NCBI GenBank assembly: GCA_905250115.1 | Contig: CAJNOI010000150.1 | Location: forward strand, 160,266-224,265 | DNA length: 64,000 bases | From: Adineta steineri | Taxonomy: Eukaryota > Rotifera > Eurotatoria > Adinetida > Adinetidae | Direction of reading: 5' to 3' | In this document: positions 55,447 through 64,000 of the stretch, one piece after another | Position numbering within the stretch: the first letter of the stretch is position 1 | Layout: every line of letters starts with the position of its first letter | Made by a program: the position numbers and the translations under genes | The notes under the pieces: generated by a model | Database searches by the model: none | What the model saw: the letters and a program-made list of their open reading frames with translations, nothing else | What the model was told of the DNA's origin: nothing

Positions 55447-56564
55447 ATGTATACTGAACAAATATCTTTATTCTACAAACAAATCCCTAAAATGGTTGAC
55501 AATAACATTACAACTACAGTCGATCTTATACAAACATCAAAGTCGTTAAGTGATACTCTTAATCTTACATCACAACATATTCTCATTTATTTACCACTAA
55601 TCTTTTTCATCTTTGGTCTTATTGGATTTATTGGTAATGTTTTTACTTATCTTCAACCTCAACTTCGTTCAAATACTTGTTGTATTTATTTACTTTGTGG
55701 TTCATTCATTGATATTATTAATCTTTCGATTAATTCATTTCCAACGTTCCTTGCAGCAAAATATGGAATTTATATACCATGGTATTTGTCATCTGTTCTT
55801 TGCAAGTTCAATATCTTTATCTTTGTATTTTTGCCACATTTATCATTAAATTTTCTATGCATGGCTATTATCGATCGATTTGCTATAACTTGTGATCATA
55901 CATCATCTATTCGGCGAATAACTCAACTTCGAATAGTACCATGGATGATTGGCCTGACTGTCCTCACCAGTGGTCTTTTTTCATTATATGCTCCTATCAA
56001 TTATGATCTTATGTATGGATATTTATGTATATCAATACAACCGATGGTAACAAGTATTTCATATATTGTTCTTATTGGTTTAATTTCACCAATAACAATG
56101 ATAATATTTGTTTTACTTACTTATCGAAATATTCGTCGAAGTCGTGGTCGAGTTGTAAGTAGCCGAATTAATAATTTGTAAATTAATATGATTTGATTTT
56201 CTTCTAGAGTGAAGTAGGCAGAAAATGTGGACAAAATCTTCGAAATCAGTTCATTGTAACTATATTTGCACAAATTCTAATAACAACTTTCATTGCATTA
56301 CAATGGATTATAGCCTATACGTATTTTACATTTGCTCCAATTTACACGTTAACTCCTGTAGATTTATCGATTATTATCTTTGTTTTTAGTCTTAGTAATA
56401 GTTTTTATTACTTGAATAATGTTAAAGCATTTTATGTTTCAATCTTAACATCTCGTGTATTCCGAAAAGCATTTGTTGGTGGTATGAGCAATTTATTTCG
56501 TCGTTATATAAGACAACAAATGAATGTATCATTGATTAATCCATTCACACAAACTAGAAATTAA
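55447..56564 (+). CDS. Rhodopsin-like receptor, tandem copy 2
   Basis: Exons 55447-56154 and 56208-56564 (53-bp intron, phase 0, same position as copy 1) give 354 residues. It is close to copy 1 over the whole length: MYTEQISLFYKQIPKMVDNN, IGFIGNVFTYL, IIDRFAIT, YLNNVKAFYVS. Differences cluster in extracellular parts, for example FSLYAPINYDLMYGY against FSLCGALDYDLMYGY, and TPVDLSI against TPVQVSI. All motifs are intact, so it should be functional. The N-terminal start has the same MYTEQ or MVDNN ambiguity. Confidence 0.9.
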
Positions 56565-56838
56565 AACTAATGATGTAAAACATGGCAGTATACAGAGTTA
56601 TATGTACATAACTGAACTATTCCTTTTTTTTTGTAAAAACTTATTTGTTGTATGTCTGTATTAAATAAGGTTTATATCTAAGTATGATTTTGTAATTTAA
56701 TATTGTTATCATCATTGGAACAAAATATGATTTTGAATAAATAAAATTATAAAAAGAATGCTAAAAACCAAAATTTTCAATTCTTATTCGAATCAATGAT
56801 TTAAAAAGTAATTGGCAGATTAATCCTATCAAAAAAAA

Positions 56839-57275
56839 GAGTTTTACCGAATCCTCAAAAATGGTTCTGTAAATGACTAAAAGCTTCCAAATGTGTCAAA
56901 AAATAGCACATCAAAATGTGCAGAACCCTTAATAGTTCTGGATTGTATCCACAGGGCTGAATCTTCTCTTCCTGAACCATCTTTTGAGGTCCGCACAGCA
57001 GAAAAGATTTCAACAGGAAAATACGAAAGTTTTCAAAGTTTATATTAAATTCTTTGAAACCCTATTGATTTGCGCAGGACGTAATATGAACCTTCCAAGA
57101 TCTCGTATTTTCCTATGGGATCCTTTTTTACTGTGTGGAATCTCAAAAAATGGTTCAGAAAGAGAAGGTTCAGTCGTGTGGGTACAACTAAGAACCATTA
57201 AGAGTGCTGCACATTTGGAAGCTTTTATTCAATTACAGAACCTTTTTTGAGGGTTCGGTAGCACTCCTTCTTTTT
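56839..57275. mobile_element. Foldback/MITE element with long inverted repeats
   Basis: The left arm (from TTTTACCGAATCCTCAAAAA) and the reverse complement of the right arm (from GCTACCGAACCCTCAAAAAA) pair over about 160 bp. Shared blocks include GGTTCTGTAA, AAAAGCTTCCAAATGTG and TTTTTTGAG near the centre. About 110 bp of unrelated DNA separate the arms. Ends are uncertain by about 10 bp because of flanking A-runs, and no clear target duplication was found. No transposase; type not assigned. Confidence 0.7.
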
Positions 57276-57283
57276 TAGAAAGC

Positions 57284-58414
57284 GGATGGGCTTTACTTGG
57301 GAAAGGAATTGAACGGGCTCTTAGTAAGTGATATAATCTTTATGTCGTTTCTTTGGAAACGTATCACTGTTTCTACTAGAACAATTTGATATGTTATGAG
57401 AATATTTTCTCGTTTATTTGCTATCAAAGCTATATTAACATGAAGCATATCAAAAGTTGGATTCAGTTTGATCTCATTTTTATGCCGATCGATCTTTGAT
57501 CGATGTCTGACGTGCTTTCAAAAAGAAGGACCACTTATTCATTTACTTTACTTTAACTTAAGCGATCTCTATTGAATTGTTTTGTTATCTTTTTGATGAT
57601 ATGAATATGTTGAATCTACAATTGGTGGTGCTCTTTTAGATATTGATTTTAAGTTAGCTGGAAAACAATTATCAACAAAAAAGCTCCAGATTGATAAGCT
57701 GAATTTATTACTAGATTACACTGAAATCCTTACGTAATAGAAAAATCTGAAGTACTCTAAATGTTTACCTTCATATGTTGTAATTTCTTTCGTTTAGGAG
57801 AAGAAGCACATCGACTTTTGATAGAAATATCGGCAGTAGATCGAGCTACATTTTTCGACGATGTAAAAATGATGTATCATGCAATTATTGATAATTTAAA
57901 AAACACATTCTCGATGGATTCACATGTCTATGATCCTGCGTTGAGAACACAACTAGATTCATTTGATAAAATGATTCGTGTTGAAAGAGCAATGCCAAAA
58001 TTATTAACTGATACTGAAATCGATCGTATTTATAATGAATACATGATGCATGCAGTTGAAAATATTAATGAATCTTGGTATATCAATAGAATAAATGAAT
58101 TAACTTTGTTTTTTTGTTTTTCATAATTAGCTATATGCGCTGGTAAGGTATGACATGTTGACGACATTTTCTCAATCATATATATTTATCATGTATAGGT
58201 CTTGCGAAACGAAGTTCTTCAATAACGATAAATTAGATTATACTAATGTCAAACTTTATGGTATACTTCGTGGTGATTCGGGTAATTTTCTAAATCTTGT
58301 TCATTGAATTTGAGTCGTGTCTTTAATTTAGTATCTCACAAATCTGACTACATTAAAGTAATTCGTGAAGCTGTAGATTTTCTCGAGCGATATTTTAAGA
58401 AAAAGTTTATCTGA
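57284..58414 (+). pseudogene. Fragmentary multi-exon gene, unrecognised
   Basis: Protein-like pieces occur in order: 57284-57333 (GWALLGKGIERAL, then a GTAAGT donor), about 57609-57735 (YVESTIGGALLDIDFKLAGK, stopped by TAA), 57799-58091 (GEEAHRLLIEISAVDRATFF ... AMPKLLTDTEIDRIYNEYM), 58200-58279 (LDYTNVKLYGILRGDS) and 58331-58414 (DYIKVIREAVDFLERYFKKK, stop). Some junctions fit GT..AG, but others need a frame change or lack a donor. The foldback element ends directly before the first piece and may have cut the gene. The family is unknown to me. Confidence 0.45.
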
Positions 58415-58779
58415 GATATTATGAAAAGTCTTACTGTTGCAAAACTAATCGTTGAACTTGAAATATCGTCTGTAAGAACGACACAATTTGTTTAAGGTTT
58501 AAATAAACTTCTATTTTGCTTTTTTTCAGTAGTTTATTTCTTCAGATGAAGATAGATCATTGAATGATTTCGGATTTTTTGAACCGAATTCTCCAAAGGC
58601 GAAAGGAATTCAACCATGTCATATTCAAAAAGTATTAGTGATAGAAGTTTGAGTATATTGTTACCAATAACTGGCGACAATTGAGCAACATCATTTGATA
58701 ACTTTCATGAATCAAATCAGACAAACGGTATTTGACTTGTTTTCTTTGTACCTTTCAAGCATTGCATTTCTTACTAAAA

Positions 58780-59220
58780 TTATATAAACGTTTCTTTTAT
58801 TGGACTGTTGGAAAGAAAAATTTTATCAAAGAAGATTTTTTGCTTGCTGATAGTTTACCTTCATTGGAATGTCGGTATTTAACTCGATTTGCCGATGACT
58901 AAGCTATCGTAATAATAGGTTCATTAGAAAAGCGATTCTCGTTAACTGTTATCGAACTAGAAATCGTGTTAAAGAAGTAATGACAAAACTTGAACTCTGC
59001 CTATGAATGTAAACAGGACCAGTCCCTCAATAGTTTATTTGTCGTTACACATAAATATCCTTCGATCCAATACAAACAGCAGAATATCAAATATGTCAAT
59101 TCATTTTAGTATTTAGGAATATATATATAACTATTGAACTTCATAGATGCATATTCATCAGTAATAGAATTAGAATAATAAGAAAATTATAAAAAGCTTT
59201 ACGTATCATCTTATATACAA
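58780..59220 (+). pseudogene. Old LINE reverse-transcriptase relic
   Basis: Degraded frames contain LECRYLTRFADD followed by a stop and AIVIIGSLEKRFSLTVIELE, then YVNSF (stop) YLGIYIT and a basic RIRIIRK end. FADD and the KYLG-type motif identify reverse transcriptase. It differs clearly from the intact LINE at 49 kb. Its end adjoins receptor unit 3. Confidence 0.6.
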
Positions 59221-61111
59221 TATCAATTAACTTCACATCTATGCGATTGACAGAAGTTGATCACCTTTACGAACCTCTATTCTTTTCTTTTCTTTTCTCA
59301 TACGTATAGTTCAAATGTTTAATTATCACCTACATTCAATATCATAATGTAATATTATAGATACACTTTGTCTTCTCATTAATATTAGATTATAATAAGC
59401 CATCATATGATCAACTACACAATCATTGTAAGATTTTTGATCAAATAAATGAGTATTGTTAAAATGTTGGTTCTCTCGTTTCTCACCTTGCCCTATATAC
59501 ATATTGCAACGGGAGAAAGCAGATCCTGGTGAAATCTAATGAATTCTACGAGATCCTCTAAAATCTTGATTAAAGAATTATTATTAAATCGATTATAGTA
59601 GCCATTTTGACATATAACAATATATCAAAACAGTCACACACACATTAAATCCTTTTTTTTCTCTGAATAGAATCTAATTTTGTTGACGTCAGGATTAACA
59701 TATAAAATGTATATAAAGGAATTTTACAATCAATTATAACTATTTCATCGTAAAGCTTTCTAATAATAATCCTTTTAATTTTCATTATATATGAGAATAT
59801 CTTTAATTACCATCTCTTCATTATCAAACCATACTAATGGCTTAAACAAAATTAAGTTTCATCTTACAAAAATTCTTTTTTACAATTCAAATAAGTAAAC
59901 TAATTTGAATTTACAGTTCAGAGATATAACAAGACAAAAAATATATTCTTTAATTCTGTAAAACCTTGATTAATACTATAATTATATTTCTGATAAATAT
60001 ACTTTTAATTACTGTATTATTTCTACCGAAAATTTATGTTTCAAATCTCAGTTTTATTTGATGTATTATATTTATCTTCTACTCTCTAATATATTATTTG
60101 CACTGTGAAATACATCATTGAAATTATAATTCTAAATCTAATAAAGTTTCTCCTCCAGTTCTTATATAACTTTTAAAAAATTACTTTAATTTTAACTATG
60201 AGTTATATCATTGTTGAAATAGTTTTAAGAAATCTATTTCACTATTTAAGATGGATTTATTCATACTCATAACATGTTTTTTCTATCAAAACTTCTCACA
60301 ATATCCCAAATATTTTTATAATATATCGATATTATTTTCTGTAACAGTTATTAGAATAAACAATGTTCAGTATTTGTTAAAAAAGATTTTGACGTCATTA
60401 AGTTTCCACTTAAATGAATTTTATTATTGTTAATGAGAGTTTGAGATGTGAACGCTATTTTAAGTATTTAGATAAATGATGTTAGAAAATAATTTCTTTC
60501 ATGGCTAGTGTCTACGTTGAAATCTTTTTTAGAAATATCCAGTTTACTGAAATACTTAAAAAAAGAACATGCAGAGTTCTATCAATTAGAATACCTCTAC
60601 AAAACAACGCACGAATTAGTAATAAAAAAACGACGCAATGTTTTTTGTATTATAACTAATCTTTAGTAAAATACTCTCATAAGTATTGTTTATGAATGGA
60701 GAAATGCGATCAAGATTTTATCCCATTTTGATATACTTTGTTTTATCTAGTCTACTTCGTATAGTTAGAACTTTATGTTTGAAACTTTAGTTTGTAATTT
60801 ATTCGGATTTGTAGAAAATATGTAGAATAATCTAATGAATTCAATAAAATGTAATTAGGTGATAAATAGTGATTCTAAATCTCAAAATAATTATACAAGC
60901 AGAAAAAAAGGTCGACATTATCTAAGGCATTCGACAGTGTCCACCAACGTTATCATTTCCTTCTGGATAATTAAAAAGAAAATTTTTATCTTTTCAAGTT
61001 CTTTCTAAAATAACACAGCATAGATATAATCTTTGCGGCAAAAGTCGTTCTCTCATGAGTTACAGAGAACTTTCTATAAAAAGACAATAATTATATCTAC
61101 AGATCATCAAG

Positions 61112-61138
61112 TATATATACCCGCTTTTCACTCAGTTT
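61112..61138 (+). promoter_or_regulatory. TATA/initiator promoter, receptor 3
   Basis: TATATATACCCGC then TTTTCACTCAGTTT. The initiator ends right before the ATG at 61139, so that ATG would have almost no leader. Confidence 0.6.
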
Positions 61139-61222
61139 ATGCTTACAGAAAAAACAGAAACTAATTTCACATACATTCATTATTCATTTCATATACTAAT
61201 TTATACTGAACAAATCTCTAAA

Positions 61223-62295
61223 ATGATTGACAATAACATTACAACTACAGTCGATCTTATACAAACATCAAAATCACTTAGTGATAATCTTAATTTTGTA
61301 TCACAAAATATTCTCATTTATTTACCATTAATCTTTTTCATCTTTGGCTTTCTTGGATTTATTGGTAATGTTTTTACTTATCTTCAACCTCAACTTCGTT
61401 CCAATACTTGTTGTATTTATTCACTTTGTGGTTCATTCATTGATATTATTACTCTTTCTCTTGATTCATTTCCAAATTATTTTTCAGGTAAGTATGGAAT
61501 TACTCTACCATGGAATACGTCATCTGGTCTTTGTAAATTCAGTATCTTTCTCTGGGCATTTCTTCCGTATTTATCAATAAGTTTTCTATGTATGGCTATT
61601 ATCGATCGATTTGCCATAACTTGTGATCATACATCAACTATTCGTCGAATAACTCAACTTCGAAAAGTGCCGTGGATGATTAGTCTTACTATTCTCGCCA
61701 GTGGTCTTTTTACATTGGACGCTCCTCTTCATCATGATCTTGTTCCCATATATGGTTGTGTATCGACAAATCCAACGTTAACAAGCATAGTATATATTAT
61801 TTTTAGTGGTTTACTTCAACCAATAACAATGATAACATTTGTTTTACTTACTTATCGAAATGTTCGTCGAAGTCGCGGACGAGTCGTAAGTAACTGAATT
61901 ATTAGTTTTTTCATTAATGCAATTCTATTTTATGTCAGGTTGATGCAGCGCAAAGAAATCGACGAAATCTTCGAAATCAATTTATTGTAACTATATTTGC
62001 ACAAATTTTAGTGACAACTTTTATTTCCATACAATGGATTATAATGTATATGTATTTTACATTTACGCTGAATTATCCGAGAACTTTTGTACAATTCTCA
62101 ATTGTTTTGTTTGTTTTTAATCTTAGTAATAGTTTTTATTACTTAAATAATGCTAAAGCATTTTATATTACAATATTAATATCTCGTGTATTTAGAAAAA
62201 CACTTCTTGGTGGTTTGAATAATTTATTTCGTCGTTATTTAAGACAACAAATGAATGTATCAACGGTTAATCCATTTACACAAACTAGAAATTAA
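61223..62295 (+). CDS. Rhodopsin-like receptor, tandem copy 3
   Basis: Exons 61223-61885 and 61939-62295 (53-bp intron at the same place) give 339 residues from MIDNN. The frame is open to ATG 61139 (367 residues), but that ATG abuts the initiator, and the MYTEQ start of copies 1 and 2 is lost here through base changes and a 21-bp deletion. Conserved: NITTT, FLGFIGNVFTYL, SNTCCIYSLCGSFIDI, IIDRFAIT, TYRNVRRSRGR, YLNNAKAFYIT. The extracellular loops differ most (LDAPLHHDLVPIYGC). The most diverged copy, apparently intact. Confidence 0.88.
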
Positions 62296-62400
62296 AACTA
62301 ATGATGTAAACACATGACTGAACTATTCTTTTTTTGTAAGAACTTATTTGTTTTATGTCTGTATTAAATTAGTTTTGTATTTAATTATGATATTGTAATC

Positions 62401-64000
62401 TAATATTCTTCTCATACTTTATTCACCAAAGAAATATTCACGTTTTTATCATCTCTTACCAAATAAGAATATATTATTGAAGAAATTTAATTGAAATTAT
62501 TTTGATAATATATTCAAAGAAGGATTTTAAGTTTTATGAAGAACATTGTAACTCGCGTTTAAAAAATGTGAACATTGAAGAAGTTATTATGTTTTTTATT
62601 TAATAATTAATAGAATAATTTTTAGTAATAGTTGTTTAGATGATATAAATATTATTACATAAAAAGATTTGTCTACAATCAAATAATTATCTTTAAAAAC
62701 ATTTGTATGATTTGCGATTGAATTATTTAGTTGATAAACGTTATAAAAAATATCCTCTTAAGAATATGAGACGTTCGAATACGGTTAATTTTTCGTATAA
62801 TCAGATATTCTCGAAAAAAATCTATGAATCGAACTATATTAATCGTTTTATTAACAATATTATTACTGTATAATATAAGATGATTAATTATCACCGTTAC
62901 AGCCAATCAAAGCACAAGATATTTCAATAAAAAAAAACATTATCCTGAAATGATGTTACATACGTAGATTTGATACTAGTTGAATCAACAACATTATGCC
63001 CGTAGTATAAAAAAGAACTGCATTATTTCTAGAGTGTAAATATGAACGAGAAAAAAAGCATAATACCTACATCAATACTCATTCTCTTCACTTACTGCTT
63101 TTATTTTCATCTAAACAAAAGTTATTTGCATCGAAAAAACTTGAAAAAAAGATAATGTTTATAATAGATAATTAAATTTTATTGATATATTGTTATTTTA
63201 TAAAACTTATCGTTATTAAATTGGCATACACATTTTAGAGAAGCAATAAATTTGATGTACATCAAGAATCTGTGTTAGTTATACTTTACATGGTTGTCTA
63301 TTTTTCTGAACTTCGTTCGCGGTCAATTCAACTGCAACATGATGCTTCTCAATATCACTTATGATTATTACTATGTTCAAAGCAATCTCACCGCACACTG
63401 TAGACACTTGCCAAGCAGTGCAATAGCTGTCGAAAATCTTTAATAGAATGGAGGACTATTTAACATGATTGAAGAACGACTGATAATCTCTTCTAGAGAG
63501 AGGTACAAAAATACTTTCGACAAAATTATGTGTTAGAATTATACTAACAGTGATATTATTGTACGTACATATAGCTGGAATACTACTCGCCTAAAATATT
63601 CGAGAATGTATACATGTGTTTTGTTTTCATTTATATATATATAAAGACTTTAATCATATCACAGAATAGCAAAAAAATATTCGCCTATTGAAAATAATTT
63701 AAAACTACTTCCTAAAATTGAAAAAAAATAAAATATTCTATAAATGATTATTAAAAAATGACATTACTACAAGAATGAATCGCAAATAATTTCATTTTTA
63801 ATAGATTTTGTTAAATAGAAAAAAATGTGTTATATAACTAAGGTAAAGTTTATATCTATTTATTGAACAAGTTGTTCATACTATATAAATTCTTGTAACA
63901 ATCAGTTGAACATTTAACGCTAAAATTCATTTTGTTTGTTTTTTAGATTTGTGAGTGTGTGTCAATCTGGTTATCTATGTGAAAAATGAACACTTATTAT
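62401..64000. other. Intergenic sequence, no gene seen
   Basis: AT-rich. No coding frame, repeat or RNA gene could be supported up to the window end. Confidence 0.5.

Larger units (their letters stand above)
48600..56800 (+). repeat. Tandem receptor unit 2, interrupted by a retrotransposon
   Basis: Starts with a match to 44700-44980 at 48630-48890 and resumes at 53325-56800. The 49197-53120 retrotransposon lies inside, so the duplication is older than that insertion. Confidence 0.7.
59226..62400 (+). repeat. Tandem receptor unit 3
   Basis: Related to units 1 and 2 from the upstream GACAGAAGTTGATCACC block through the gene and ~100 bp of 3' flank, but more diverged. No gene other than the receptor could be supported. 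Confidence 0.7.

Noticed and set aside
1-64000. tRNA genes
   Set aside because: I looked for the GGTTCGAATCC-type B box with a matching A box and found none, though a proper scan was not possible by eye.

Overview
The window looks like nuclear DNA of a small animal, most likely a bdelloid rotifer (a Rotaria-like genome). It is strongly AT-rich, genes are small, and most introns are 46-80 bp with GT..AG ends, although some are longer. Several gene types fit bdelloids: lineage-expanded rhodopsin-like receptors, an F-box/leucine-rich-repeat family, Ly6-like surface proteins, a countin-like saposin protein, and intronless genes of bacterial or fungal character. The assignment is an inference from gene content; no rRNA or mitochondrial marker is present. 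I found no tRNA, rRNA or CRISPR array.

Layout. 1-13.7 kb: C2-domain protein, 2-oxoglutarate/Fe(II) oxygenase, an uncertain zinc-ribbon-like gene, a Ly6-like GPI protein, a GNAT acetyltransferase, an F-box protein with a one-base frame break, a secreted DUF4874/DUF4832 protein and an RTA1-like seven-helix protein. 13.7-20.5 kb: a single-pass membrane protein, a small repeat-containing protein, a decayed gene with in-frame stops, an 877-bp pogo/Tigger-like non-autonomous transposon and an unrecognised two-exon fragment. 22-27.4 kb: metallophosphoesterase, a four-exon four-helix membrane protein and a tiny Asn/Gln-rich protein. 28.4-33.6 kb: two tandem paralogues built from very short exons, every intron in phase 1. 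35.5-37.6 kb: a small unknown protein and a seven-helix receptor. 38.5-40.7 kb: a TRIM-type B-box relic and a cytochrome P450 3' end split by an inserted repeat. 41.8-44.4 kb: a two-domain Ly6-like protein and a countin-like protein.

44.6-62.4 kb is a tandem array of three copies of a receptor gene. Each copy carries about 2 kb of related upstream DNA, the same TATA/initiator promoter and one intron at the same place. A 3.9-kb non-LTR retrotransposon with an intact ORF2, a poly(A) tail and 14-bp target duplications sits inside the second unit. Between units two and three lie a foldback element, an unrecognised decayed gene and an old reverse-transcriptase relic. The last 1.7 kb shows nothing I can support.

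No operon or single pathway links these genes. The main theme is duplication followed by decay and transposon insertion. All spliced models were made by eye from splice sites, reading frame and comparison between paralogues.
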